A stretch of DNA of 64,000 bases from JAICUY01 sp963716585 (GCA_963716585.1 CAVQTN010000004.1:62001-126000), one strand, 5' to 3'; shown: positions 8,028-17,700, counted from the first letter of the stretch. Notes: generated by a model not told the origin, from the letters alone. Made by a program: numbers and translations.

Positions 8028-8056
8028 TTGCCCAGGTTTCGGCCACCGGGTATACT
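8028..8056 (+). promoter_or_regulatory. promoter of the rpsF-ssb-rpsR operon
   Basis: TTGCCC (8028-8033), a 17-base spacer and TATACT (8051-8056). This would give a leader of about 110 bases before rpsF. Divergent from, and overlapping, the promoter of the minus-strand ATPase gene. Confidence 0.6.
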
Positions 8057-8172
8057 TCGGCGACGCCTCCGCACCCGGAGGTGTGGTTGACGTTGAAGGG
8101 CTCCTTTCTGCCGTACTGCCGGCGCTCGCCGGAGATCGGTACCGCAAGCCCGTAGAGAGGAGGAGATCGGCC

Positions 8173-8700
8173 ATGCGCCGTTACGAACTCATGCTGCTGC
8201 TCCGTCCCGATCTGGAGGACGAGAAGCTCCAGTCGGCGGTCGAGAAGGTCACGCGCGCCATCGTCAATGGCGGCGGCAGCCTCAGCAAGGTCTCGCCGTG
8301 GGGCAAGCGCCGGCTCGCGTATGACATCCAGAATTTTCGCGAAGCGTCGTATTTCCTGATTCACTTCGACATCGAGCCGTCGGCCGTCCGCGAGATCGAG
8401 CGCGGCATGCTGATCAGCGAGGAGATCCTGCGCCACCTGGTCACCGTCCTGGAGGAGCGCCCCGGCGCCACGGAGGATGATGAGGGTGACGCCATCGCCG
8501 GCGAGGATGCCTACCGCGCGGAGCCGGCGCGTGAGGTGGCTGCGTCAGCTGCCGGAAGCGCCGAGGCGGCCGCGTCAGCGATCGAACCCAAGCCGGGGGA
8601 CGAAACCGACGCTCGCCCCGCCGCTGGGCCTGAGACACCCGATGGGCCGACCGAGCGCGAGCCGGAACCCGAGCCCGCGCCGGCAACGAGCGGCTCTTGA
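8173..8700 (+). CDS. rpsF: 30S ribosomal protein S6, with long C-terminal extension
   Basis: Primary component of the 30S platform; binds S18. Residues 1-95 match S6: MRRYELMLLLRPDL at the start, then WGKRRLAYDIQNFREASYFL and the final strand. The remaining 75 or so residues are a low-complexity Ala/Glu/Pro-rich tail, making the protein 175 residues against the usual 95-130. The ATG follows AGAGGAGGAG-like purines. The order rpsF-ssb-rpsR is the standard bacterial arrangement. Confidence 0.95.
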   Translation: MRRYELMLLLRPDLEDEKLQSAVEKVTRAIVNGGGSLSKVSPWGKRRLAYDIQNFREASYFLIHFDIEPSAVREIERGMLISEEILRHLVTVLEERPGATEDDEGDAIAGEDAYRAEPAREVAASAAGSAEAAASAIEPKPGDETDARPAAGPETPDGPTEREPEPEPAPATSGS

Positions 8701-8725
8701 GACGCCCGAGAGAGGAACCTGTGAG

Positions 8726-9184
8726 ATGACGCTCAACAAGATGATGATCATCGGCAACCTGGGGGCGGATCCCGAGCTGCGCTACACGCCCAGCGGCAAG
8801 GCGGTCACCAACCTGCGCGTCGCGGTGAACGACCGCAGCCGCGGCGCCGACGGCGAGTGGGTCGAGGAGACCATGTGGATCGGCGTTGAGGTCTGGGAGC
8901 AGGCCGCCGAACGCCTCGCCGAGCAGCTGCGCAAGGGACACAAGATCTACGCCGAGGGCCAGCTGCGCTCCCGCGAATTCGAGGGGCGCGACGGACAGAA
9001 GCGCACCGCTCTGGAGCTGCGTTTCGCGCGGGTGGTCAACCTCGAACGTCGTGGACGCGACGAGGAGGGCGGCTTGAGCGGCGCGCAGTTCCCGTCGGAT
9101 GCCGCGCGCGTGCCGTCGGGGGCTGGCGAGAATGCCCAGCGGTCGTCGAGCCCGCCGATGGACGTCGACGACATCCCATTCTGA
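8726..9184 (+). CDS. ssb: single-stranded DNA-binding protein
   Basis: Coats single-stranded DNA during replication and repair and recruits partners through its acidic tail. The OB fold occupies about residues 1-108 (MTLNKMMIIGNLGADPELRY, WIGVEVWEQAAERL, YAEGQLRSREFEG). A flexible Ser/Pro/Gly-rich linker follows, ending in the canonical tip MDVDDIPF. The 152-residue length is typical. It lies between rpsF and rpsR in one operon. Confidence 0.96.
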   Translation: MTLNKMMIIGNLGADPELRYTPSGKAVTNLRVAVNDRSRGADGEWVEETMWIGVEVWEQAAERLAEQLRKGHKIYAEGQLRSREFEGRDGQKRTALELRFARVVNLERRGRDEEGGLSGAQFPSDAARVPSGAGENAQRSSSPPMDVDDIPF

Positions 9185-9209
9185 TACCAGGAAGCGAGTG
9201 ACGAGCTAG

Positions 9210-9479
9210 ATGGCAAGCCCACGCACGCGCCGCGATACGGCGGACTATTACCGCGATCGACGCCGGCGCAAGGTCTGCAACTTCTGCGTCGACAAGGCAG
9301 AGTCGATCGACTACAAGGAGGTCAACCGCCTGCGGCGCTACCTCAGCGAGCGCGCGAAGATCGAACCGCGTCGCAAGACGGGCACCTGTGCCCGCCACCA
9401 ACGCATGCTGACCGTGGCGCTGAAGCGCGCTCGCCAGGTGGCCCTGCTGCCGTACGCGCCGCAGCACCTGCGACCCTGA
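9210..9479 (+). CDS. rpsR: 30S ribosomal protein S18
   Basis: S6 partner on the 30S platform. The 89-residue basic protein carries the S18 core CNFCVDKAESIDYKEVNRL, a following ISERAKI-type helix (LSERAKIEPRRKTG) and the terminal QRMLTVALKRARQVALLPY. The Cys-x-x-Cys near residue 24 marks the zinc-binding form. Confidence 0.96.
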   Translation: MASPRTRRDTADYYRDRRRRKVCNFCVDKAESIDYKEVNRLRRYLSERAKIEPRRKTGTCARHQRMLTVALKRARQVALLPYAPQHLRP

Positions 9480-9520
9480 AACGGGCCGGGGCCGGTTCCC
9501 GACCCGGGGCCGGGTAGCTC

Positions 9521-10636
9521 GTGGACATCGTTCTGCTGATCGCCTCGCTGGCGGTCATCCTGCTCGGTGCCGAGCTGTTCACCAACGGAATCGAGTGGTT
9601 CGGCCACAAGCTGAACCTCGCCGAAGGAGCGGTCGGCAGCGTGCTCGCGGCGGTGGCCACGGCCATGCCCGAGACGCTGATCCCGATCATCGCGATCCTC
9701 GGACCGGTGTTGCTGGGCGTCCCGGCCGAGCAGGCTGCGAGCTCGCATGAGATCGGCGTCGGCGCCATCCTGGGGGCGCCGTTCATGCTCGGCACGCTGG
9801 CCATGATGGTCACCGGGGTTGGCGTCCTCCTCTTCGCCCGCAGCGGCGGGCGCGGAACCGACCTGAAGATCGATGCCGACGTGCTCGGCCGCGACGTCCT
9901 GTTCTTCCTGATCTCCTACGCGCTGGCGATAGGCGTTGCCTTCCTGCCTGTCGAGGTGCACTGGGTGAAGTGGATCGTGGCGACGATCCTGATCCTCATG
10001 TACGCCTATTACGTGCGTGCCCATTTCGCCGACGAGCCGTCCGACAGCGATGCCAGCGACCTCAACCGGCTGCACCTCACCCGCCTGCCCGGGATGACCG
10101 GATCGCACACCATCGACGTCGACACCCTGCCGGGCGAGCAGGATGACTGGGAGCACGGTGGTGGCGTTCCGCGCATGCGGATCGTCGTCTCGCAGGTGGT
10201 CGTGGCGCTGGCCTGCATCGTCCTCGGGGCGCAGGTCTTCATCGGCGCCGTCACCGACCTGTCCACCGTGATCGGGCTTGACCCTCGGATCCTCGCGCTG
10301 ATCATCGCACCGATCGCCACCGAGCTCCCCGAGAAGTTCAACAGCATCCTCTGGGTACGCACCGGCAAGGACACGCTGGCCATGGGCAATATCACCGGGG
10401 CGATGGTCTTCCAGAGCAGCGTGCCGGTGGTCATTGGGCTGCTCTTCACCGAGTGGCTGTTCACGCCTCAGGCTGCGCTCTCCTTCGCCTCAGCCGGAGC
10501 CACCTTCCTGTCGATGATCCTGATTTTCGGCATCATGGCGCGCCGCGGCAGGCTCTCCGCCTGGTCACTGCTGATCGGCGGTCCCTTCTACCTCCTCTAC
10601 GTGCTGGCGGCACTCCTCTTGCCACTCGGCCACTGA
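9521..10636 (+). CDS. CaCA-family sodium/calcium-type antiporter
   Basis: Predicted cation/Ca2+ exchanger of the cytoplasmic membrane. The 371 residues form about ten hydrophobic segments in two homologous halves. Each half holds an alpha-repeat with an acidic site: ATAMPETLIPII in the first and ATELPEKFNSILW in the second. A hydrophilic loop (about residues 165-215, rich in Asp/Ser) joins the halves. GTG start, 41 bases after rpsR. Ion specificity cannot be read from sequence. Confidence 0.85.
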   Translation: MDIVLLIASLAVILLGAELFTNGIEWFGHKLNLAEGAVGSVLAAVATAMPETLIPIIAILGPVLLGVPAEQAASSHEIGVGAILGAPFMLGTLAMMVTGVGVLLFARSGGRGTDLKIDADVLGRDVLFFLISYALAIGVAFLPVEVHWVKWIVATILILMYAYYVRAHFADEPSDSDASDLNRLHLTRLPGMTGSHTIDVDTLPGEQDDWEHGGGVPRMRIVVSQVVVALACIVLGAQVFIGAVTDLSTVIGLDPRILALIIAPIATELPEKFNSILWVRTGKDTLAMGNITGAMVFQSSVPVVIGLLFTEWLFTPQAALSFASAGATFLSMILIFGIMARRGRLSAWSLLIGGPFYLLYVLAALLLPLGH

Positions 10637-10683
10637 TTCGTCGGCACGGGGTGGGCTCGGCGGGGGGTGGCGGAAGCGGCCGG

Positions 10684-10689
10684 TATACT
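10684..10689 (+). promoter_or_regulatory. candidate -10 box of ilvE
   Basis: TATACT, implying a leader of roughly 60 bases before the TTG start of ilvE. No convincing -35 hexamer. Confidence 0.45.
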
Positions 10690-10758
10690 CAACCCGCGCC
10701 GCTTGGTCGCCGCTTGGCAGATACGCGCAGCGTCGTGCGGAGATGACAGGAGATAGCG

Positions 10759-11718
10759 TTGCTGAAGCAGGAAGATTCGACGGCCGCCGCTACGAAGGAG
10801 CCCGCCACCGAGCTATGGGCATTCTTCCGCGGGGAGTTCGTGCCGCTGCGGGACGCGAACATCAACGTGATGACCCATGCCTTCAACTACGGTACGGCCG
10901 TGTTCGAGGGGATTCGCGCGTACTGGAATGCCGAGCAGGAGCAGCTGTTCGCGCTCGACCTGCTCGCGCACTATGAGCGCATCCGCCAATCGGCGCGGCT
11001 GCTGCTCATGGAGGTGCGCCACACCTCACAGGACCTGGCCGACGCCACAGTCGAGATCCTGCGCCGCGATGGGATGCGCGAGGATGTCTACGTCCGGCCC
11101 ATCGTCTACAAGTCGAGCGAGACGATCGGCGTCCGGCTCCACAACCTGGACAGCGACATCACCATCTTCGCCATCCCGTTCGGGCAGTACATCGACACCG
11201 AGGGCGGGATCCGTGCACAGGTGAGTTCCTGGCGGCGGACCGATGACAACGCCATTCCGGCGCGCGGCAAGATCACCGGCGCCTACGTCAACGGCGCCTT
11301 CGCCAAGAGCGAGGCCCAGCTCAACGGCTTCGACGAGGCCATCGTCCTGACGGCGGATGGGCACGTGAGCGAGGGCAGCGCGGAGAACCTGTTCATGGTC
11401 AAGGACGGCATGCTGATCACGCCGCCAACGACCGACAACATCCTGGAGGGCATCACCAGGCGGCGCATGATGGAGGTCGCATTCGACATGGGGATCGGGG
11501 TGCTGGAACGCAGCATCGACCGGACCGAGCTGTACGTCGCCGACGAGCTCTTCCTGTGCGGGACCGGCGCGCAGGTCTCGCCCGTGGTGGAGGTCGATCG
11601 GCGCAGTGTCGGTGGCGGCAGGCCCGGCCCGATCACGAAGCGACTGTCATCCACCTATTTCGATGCGGTTCGCGGCAGGGTGGATGCCTACCGCGGCTGG
11701 CTGACCCCCGTCTTCTAG
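10759..11718 (+). CDS. ilvE: branched-chain amino acid aminotransferase
   Basis: PLP enzyme for the last step of Leu, Ile and Val synthesis. Fold-type IV features: N-terminal FVPLRDANINVMTHAFNYG, the probable PLP lysine in PARGKITGAYVNGA (Lys171), and SEGSAENLFMVKDG, which contacts the cofactor phosphate. The C-terminal region with ELFLCGTGAQVSPVVEVD is typical. The 319-residue length is normal. It starts at TTG 5 bases after AGGAGA-like sequence and appears to be a single-gene unit under a TATACT promoter. Confidence 0.94.
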   Translation: MLKQEDSTAAATKEPATELWAFFRGEFVPLRDANINVMTHAFNYGTAVFEGIRAYWNAEQEQLFALDLLAHYERIRQSARLLLMEVRHTSQDLADATVEILRRDGMREDVYVRPIVYKSSETIGVRLHNLDSDITIFAIPFGQYIDTEGGIRAQVSSWRRTDDNAIPARGKITGAYVNGAFAKSEAQLNGFDEAIVLTADGHVSEGSAENLFMVKDGMLITPPTTDNILEGITRRRMMEVAFDMGIGVLERSIDRTELYVADELFLCGTGAQVSPVVEVDRRSVGGGRPGPITKRLSSTYFDAVRGRVDAYRGWLTPVF

Positions 11719-11775
11719 AGGACCCACGCGGCACCCGCTCGGCCCGGGGGCCGTCCCCGTGCCGAACAGGAGGCC

Positions 11776-13299
11776 ATGCTCGAAGCACGCAACGACGATC
11801 GCTACCGATGGCTGCAGCGCGTGCTCGAGATGGTGCCGGGCCTGGTCAGCTGGGCGATCATCATCGGGCCGATCTGGCTCAGCTTCAGCTACCCGTGGCT
11901 GGTCGCCTACTTCGTCCTGTCCTTCGACTTCTACTGGTTGTGCCGGGCGCTCTGGTTTGCGGGGGCGGTGGTCATCGCCTTCGGACGGATTCGCCGGGTA
12001 CAGCAGGTCGATTGGTCGGCGCGCTGCGCCGACATGGGCGCGGCGACCGTGTCCGACCTCACGGCGGGTGCGCCACGCGCCGACGATTACATCCACCTCG
12101 CCTTGATCCCAACCTACACCGAGTCGCTCGACAAGCTGCGCCACACCGTGCGCGCCCTGGCTGATGCCGACTGGCCCGCCGAGCGCAAGATCTGCGCGAT
12201 CATCACCCGGGAGACCGACGAGGGCGGCATTGCCAACGTGTCCGCCCTGCGCGCCGAGTTCGGCGATGCGTTCGCCGAGTTCATCCACATCCTCGACCCG
12301 CTGGAGCCGGGGATCGTCATCGGCAAGTCGAGCGCTATGGCATGGGGCGGCCGCTACCTGTACCGGCTGCTGGTGCGCGAGCGCCGCATGGACCCGTCAC
12401 GCATCCTGGTCACGGACCTGGACGCCGACTACCGGGTGCACCCGCAATACTTCGGCTACCTCACGTTTACGCATCTTGCCGATCCGAACCGCGAGACACA
12501 GCTCTATCAGCCGATCCCCTATTTCCACAACAACCTGTGGGAGGCGCCGGTCCTGATGCGTCTGTTCGCGGCGGTGCTCACCCAGCTGCAGATGTGGCGC
12601 AGCGTGCTGCCGGAGAAGCTGCAGAGCTTCGGCTCGTACTCCACCACCCTGAAGCTGGTGCACGAGGTAGGCTACTGGGCGACCGACGCGATCCCCGAGG
12701 ACAGTCGCTTCTACTGGAAGAGCTATTTCACCTATGGCGACCGCTTCCGGGCGGTGCCGCTCTTCATCCCGATCTACGGCGACGCGGTACGCGCCCGGAC
12801 CTACTGGCGCTCGCTGGCGACGCAGTACATGCAGGCGCGCCGCTGGGCCTGGGGGGTGACCGACATCCCGTACGTCGTGCAGAACGCTTTCCGCCACTCC
12901 GAGATCCCGCTCTCGTCGCGCGCCTGGCGCGTGCTCAACCTGTTCGGCGAGCACATCAACTGGGCGATTGCGCCGTTCGTCATCATGTTCGGCGCCACCG
13001 TGCCGCTGCTGATCAACCCGGCGTTCGCGGAGACGACACTTGGACAGAACCTGCCGCTCTACGCTTCGACCATGCTGAGCATCGGCCTGGTCGCGCTGTT
13101 CGTCCTGATCTGGGTGGAGCACCGCATCGTGCCGCCACGCCCCACGAGCTGGGGACGGCTGACGCGGGTGATCAGCTACGTGCAGTGGATCGGCCTGCCG
13201 TTCGTCGGCATCTTCTTCAGCAATCTGCCGGCCCTCGATGCGCAGACGCGGCTGCTCACCGGTCGTTACCTCGAGTACCGGGTCACCGAGAAGGCGTAG
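11776..13299 (+). CDS. membrane-bound family 2 glycosyltransferase
   Basis: Predicted processive-type GT2 enzyme. Two N-terminal membrane segments (about 22-45 and 48-70) precede the catalytic domain: IPTYTES near 111, the metal-binding DLDAD at 214-218 and QARRW at 353-357, the Q-x-x-R-W motif of cellulose- and hyaluronan-synthase-like enzymes. Three or so C-terminal membrane segments follow (about 395-500). The cytosolic loop is unusually rich in aromatic residues (LYQPIPYFHNNLWEAP). Donor and product are unknown. The next gene starts 6 bases downstream, so they may act together. Confidence 0.85.
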   Translation: MLEARNDDRYRWLQRVLEMVPGLVSWAIIIGPIWLSFSYPWLVAYFVLSFDFYWLCRALWFAGAVVIAFGRIRRVQQVDWSARCADMGAATVSDLTAGAPRADDYIHLALIPTYTESLDKLRHTVRALADADWPAERKICAIITRETDEGGIANVSALRAEFGDAFAEFIHILDPLEPGIVIGKSSAMAWGGRYLYRLLVRERRMDPSRILVTDLDADYRVHPQYFGYLTFTHLADPNRETQLYQPIPYFHNNLWEAPVLMRLFAAVLTQLQMWRSVLPEKLQSFGSYSTTLKLVHEVGYWATDAIPEDSRFYWKSYFTYGDRFRAVPLFIPIYGDAVRARTYWRSLATQYMQARRWAWGVTDIPYVVQNAFRHSEIPLSSRAWRVLNLFGEHINWAIAPFVIMFGATVPLLINPAFAETTLGQNLPLYASTMLSIGLVALFVLIWVEHRIVPPRPTSWGRLTRVISYVQWIGLPFVGIFFSNLPALDAQTRLLTGRYLEYRVTEKA

Positions 13300-13305
13300 C
13301 AAGCG

Positions 13306-14418
13306 ATGCCAGAGGTCGTGTCGATCGCCCGCGTGCCGCTGGCGCGCTCGTCGCGCCGGCTGCTCGCCGCGCCCGCGATCGCGATGCTGCTGGGGACCGC
13401 GGCCGTCGTGGCTGGTCTGGCGCTCGGTGGCTGGAGCGGCATCGTGCTCGCTCTGGCCGGCCTGGCGACAGGCATTCTCGCGGCATGGCTCGGCCTCACG
13501 CTCGTCAGCATCCGGCTCGACGTCGAGGTCTCGGCGATCCGGCTGCACTGGATGGGCGGTGAGCGGCGGTTTACCCTGGTGCGTGGCCCGGTGACCCGCG
13601 TCGAGCTGGCAGGTCCCAGCGCCGTGACGCTGCGCGCACGCTTTGGAGCATTCGGCTGGACGATCGGTCGCGCCCGGCTGCGGGGCGTGGAGCGGATCGA
13701 GATCGTGCGGCTTGCTTCCACGCGCACCCTGATCCTTGTGCCGACGGAGGGGATCAGGCTGGCGATCGCGCCTCGCTCGGAAGGCGAGCTGATCACGGCG
13801 CTGAGAGCCGCGGCCCACGTCCAGCAGCGGCTGGATGCGGCGCGCGCGCGGATGACCTTGCCCGTCGGGGCCGCTATCCAGCTCAGCGCACCCGTTGCGC
13901 CGGTCACGCCGCCGCGGCTCGAGCCGATCCAGCCAGCGCCCCGCGTGCTGACCGGCATCGAGCGCGTCGAGCTGGAAGCACGCCTGGCGGCGCAGCGTGC
14001 CGTCGCCCTGGCCGCGGCGGAAGAGGAGCGCAGGCATGTGCTGGAGGAGGTTCGGGTGGGAGCGGTCCGCCCCGCGGCCAGCGTGCCCGCTCGACAATCG
14101 CGCAGCACCGCGCTGGTTCCGGCGCTGCCGGCGCTGCGGCGGCCGGCGTGGACCCGTCCCTCCACGCCGCAGCTCGCATCCGTGGGCCTGCTGATGGTGC
14201 CGCTGGCGGGTGCCGGGCTTGCCTGGTTGCTGGCCGTTGCTGCCGGTCATGCCCACGGTGAGCCGGCGCGCAGCCTCGTGCTCGCACTGGTGCTGGCCGG
14301 TCCCGCGGCGACGCTCGGCGCCATCGGCGCACGGATCTGGTGGCCGCGGATCGTGCCGCTGGTCGTCGCCTCCGCGCTGTTCGCGCTGGTGGTGGTGGGC
14401 CGCGCGCTCATGGCCTGA
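13306..14418 (+). CDS. hypothetical membrane protein
   Basis: No family recognised with confidence. The 370-residue protein has two hydrophobic segments near the N-terminus (about 22-38 and 42-62) and a beta-rich stretch (about 65-165) resembling a small PH-like domain. An Ala/Pro/Arg-rich linker with a charged helix follows (about 225-250), then three hydrophobic segments at the C-terminus (about 288-308, 318-338, 345-368). It lies 6 bases after the glycosyltransferase and is probably co-transcribed. A regulatory or accessory role in polymer synthesis or export would be a guess. Confidence 0.7.
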   Translation: MPEVVSIARVPLARSSRRLLAAPAIAMLLGTAAVVAGLALGGWSGIVLALAGLATGILAAWLGLTLVSIRLDVEVSAIRLHWMGGERRFTLVRGPVTRVELAGPSAVTLRARFGAFGWTIGRARLRGVERIEIVRLASTRTLILVPTEGIRLAIAPRSEGELITALRAAAHVQQRLDAARARMTLPVGAAIQLSAPVAPVTPPRLEPIQPAPRVLTGIERVELEARLAAQRAVALAAAEEERRHVLEEVRVGAVRPAASVPARQSRSTALVPALPALRRPAWTRPSTPQLASVGLLMVPLAGAGLAWLLAVAAGHAHGEPARSLVLALVLAGPAATLGAIGARIWWPRIVPLVVASALFALVVVGRALMA

Positions 14419-14427
14419 GGGCTGGCG

Positions 14428-14456
14428 TTGACAGGCGGCGCGTGCCCTGCGACGAT
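14428..14456 (+). promoter_or_regulatory. promoter of the ileS T-box leader
   Basis: Perfect TTGACA (14428-14433), 17-base spacer, weak -10 GACGAT (14451-14456). It is the best -35 in the window. Expected start near 14463. Confidence 0.5.
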
Positions 14457-14462
14457 CGGCGC

Positions 14463-14766
14463 GACAGGTGAAGACACGGCACTGACGGAGACAGCGCTCG
14501 ACGTCGAGCCGCGAGCGACAAGCGAGCCCGGACGGTGGAAGCGGGCGGCATCGCGACGACGAGCCATCACTCCGGAGCCGGAGGCGCCAAGCGGCACGAG
14601 CCGTGGGTAACGCCTCCCGGGGACGCCACCCGATACCAGCGGCGGAGCCGCGGATCCCCGGCGACCGGCCCGTGGCGGACGAGTGGACCGATCTCTCGCA
14701 TCGGTCAAGCGCGGGTGGTACCGCGGGAAGCCAGCTTCCCGTCCCGGACATGGGACGGGTTTTTTG
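14463..14766 (+). promoter_or_regulatory. T-box riboswitch controlling ileS
   Basis: This leader of about 300 bases fills the space between the membrane protein gene and ileS. The conserved T-box core GGGTGGTACCGCG is at 14713-14725. Its TGGT (14716-14719) can pair with an uncharged tRNA 3' end with discriminator A, as in tRNA-Ile. Just before it is a stem III-like hairpin, GACCGAT/ATCGGTC (14686-14706), and just after it an intrinsic terminator. Uncharged tRNA-Ile would stabilise the antiterminator and let ileS be transcribed (family knowledge). The specifier loop was not assigned; Ile triplets ATC at 14550 and 14566 are candidates. Confidence 0.9.
14738..14765 (+). terminator. T-box terminator hairpin
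   Basis: Perfect 8-bp stem CCCGTCCC/GGGACGGG, loop GGACAT, then six T. Competes with the antiterminator that includes the T-box core immediately upstream. Confidence 0.88.
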
Positions 14767-14777
14767 TTGGGGTGCAC

Positions 14778-17700
14778 GTGTTCAGGCAGGTATCGAGCAA
14801 GCTGGATGTCCCCGCAGTCGAGCGGGAGATGATCGAGGTCTGGCGCGACGGCCGGACGATGGAGCGCTACCTCGCCCGCAATGCCGAGAGCGAGGAACGG
14901 TTCAGCTTCCTGGACGGGCCGATCACCGCCAACAACCCGATGGGCGTGCACCACGCCTGGGGCCGCACCTACAAGGACCTGTATCAGCGCTACCACACCA
15001 TGCTCGGGCAGCGTCAGCGCTACCAGAACGGGTTCGACTGCCAGGGGCTGTGGATCGAGGTCGAGGTCGAGCGCCAGCTGGGCTTCAACAACAAGCGCGA
15101 GATCGAGTCGTTCGGCGTCGACAAGTTCGTGGATCTGTGCAAGGAGCGCGTCGACCGCTTCGCAGCGCTCATCACCGAGCAGAGCATGCGGCTCGGGATG
15201 TGGATGGACTGGGAGCACAGCTACTTCACAAACTCGGACGAGAACAACTACACGATCTGGGCCTTCCTGGCCGAATGCCACCGCCGCGACCTGATCTACA
15301 AGGGCCACGACGTCATGCCCTGGTGCCCACGCTGTGGCACCGGGCTGTCGAACATGGAGATCGCCACCGAGGGCTACCGCGAGCTGACGCACCTGTCATT
15401 GACCGTCGAGCTGCCCCTGACCGACGCGGGCCGCCACGACGAGTCACTGCTGGTCTGGACCACCACCCCGTGGACGCTGTCGTCGAACGTGGCGGCAGCC
15501 GTCAGCCCGGAGCTCACCTACCTGCTCGTAGCCGGCGGCAACGGCCGGCGCTGGTGGCTGAGCCGCGGCTCGAAGGCTCGCATCGCGCCGGATGCCGAGG
15601 TCCTGCGCGAGGCGCCGGGCAGCGAGCTCGTCGGCCTCCACTACCGCGGCCCCTACGACGAGCTGCCGGTTGCGGCCGGCGTCAAGCATCGGGTCATCGC
15701 CTGGGACGAGGTCAGCGACGAGGAGGGGACGGGGATTGTGCACATCGCCCCTGGCTGTGGCCAGGAGGACTTCGCCCTGTCCAAGCTCAATGACCTGCCG
15801 GTCCTCGACCCGATCGACCAGTTCGGCGTGTTCGGACCGGGTTACGGCTGGCAGACGGGGCGCTATGCCGGCCGCAGCGAGCAACCGTCTGCCGAGATGT
15901 CCGAAGCCGTGGCGCAGGATCTCGAGGCAAAGGGAATCCTGGTGCGACGCGAGCGATACACCCACTCCTATCCGGTCTGCTGGCGCTGCGGCACCGAGCT
16001 CCTCTTCCGGTTGGTCGACGAGTGGTTCATCCGCATGGATCCGCTGCGCGCGCCGATCTCCGCGGTGACGCGCCGGGCCACCTGGCTGCCTGAAGGGATC
16101 GGCCTCGAGGAGCGCGAGCTCGATTGGCTGCGCAACATGGGCGACTGGATGATCAGCAAGAAGCGCTACTACGGCCTGGCGCTGCCGATCTGGGTCTGTG
16201 CCGATTGCGCTGCCTGGGACGTGATCGGATCGCGTGCGGAGCTGCGAGAGCGGGCGGTGGCCGGCTGGGACGACTTCGAGGGGCACACCCCGCACAAGCC
16301 GTGGATCGACGCGGTCGAGGTCGCGTGCTCGTCATGTGGTGGGCGGGCCAGGCGCATCCCCGACGTTGGCAACCCGTGGCTCGATGCGGGCATCGTGGCC
16401 TACTCGACCATGGGCTGGACCACCGACCGTGCCGCCTGGGAGGAGTGGTTCCCCGCCGATTTCATCACCGAGTCATTCCCCGGCCAGTTCCGCAACTGGT
16501 TCTACGCCCTGCTGACCATGTCGACGGTGATGACCGACCGCACCCCGCACCAAGCTCGTGCTCGGGCATGCGCTGGTGCGCGACGAGCACGGCGAGGAAA
16601 TGCACAAGAGCAAGGGCAACTCGATTCCGTTCGACGAGGCGGCCGACCATATCGGCGCCGACACCATGCGCTGGATGTTCGCGTCCGCCAACCCGGCCAT
16701 CAACGTCAACTTCGGCTACGGTCCCGGCGCGGACGTCGTGCGGCGCTTCTTCCTGCCGCTGTGGAATACCTACGCCTTCTTCGCCAACTACGCACGCCTG
16801 GACGGCTGGACGCCATCGGCTTCGACCGATGCGCAGGCTTCGCCCGCGCTGCTCGACCGATGGATCCTATCGCGCCTCGACGCGCTGGTCGGCGACGTGC
16901 GAGCGGGCCTCGACGCGTACGACACAGCGTCGGTCGCACACGCCATCGAGGCGTTCGTCGACGAGCTCTCGAACTGGTACGTGCGTCGCTCGCGTCGCCG
17001 CTTCTGGAAGGGCGAGCTCGACGCCGACAAGCGCGCCGCCTACACCACGCTGCACGAGGTGCTGGCGGCGCTGGCGCGCCTGTTGGCGCCTTTCGTGCCG
17101 CACCTGGCCGACGCCATGTGGCGCAACCTGGTGGTTGCGGTCGACGACCAGGCGCCGGACAGCGTCCACCTCGCCGCATTTCCGTCACGCGTGGCCGGGC
17201 GCCACGACGCCGCCCTCGACCAGGCCGTGGCACTGGCCCGCCGGGTCGTGGGCCTGGGCCACACGGCGCGCGCGGTGTCGAAGGTGCGCACGCGACAGCC
17301 GCTGCGCGCCGTCCACGTCAAGCTGCCGGCCGCTGCTGGCGGCGCGCTTGCGCCGGATGCCGCGACCGCGGAGGCGCTGCGCTCCCAGGTCCTGGATGAG
17401 CTGAACGTCAAATCCCTGGAGCTCATCCCCGACGAGTCCGAGATGGTCGAGCGCACGCTCTATCCACTGCTGCCGGTCATCGGGCCGCGGCATGGGTCGG
17501 CCGTCGGGGCCGTGATGGCCGGCGCGCGGTCCGGCGACTGGCGCCTGCTCGGCGACGGTCGCGCCGAGGTTGGCGGCGTGACCCTCGGCCCGGACGAGTT
17601 TCAGCTGACGGCGCGTGCGCGACCCGGCCACGAGGTCGCCGAGGAGGGCGACCTGCTTGTTGCGCTGGATACCGAGCTCGACGATGCCCTGAGCCACGAG

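Noticed and set aside
8087..8115. TTGACG at 8087 as a second rpsF promoter
   Set aside because: No acceptable -10 hexamer at 16-18 bases; the upstream TTGCCC/TATACT pair is better.
9481..9520. Repeated GGGCCGGGG/CCCGGGGCC blocks after rpsR as a terminator
   Set aside because: The arms pair only partly and there is no T tract; the sequence is simply G+C-rich.
12397..14751. 784-codon minus-strand open frame opposite the glycosyltransferase and membrane protein
   Set aside because: Arg/Ala/Gln-rich translation typical of antisense frames; no motifs, no ribosome binding site, and it crosses the T-box.
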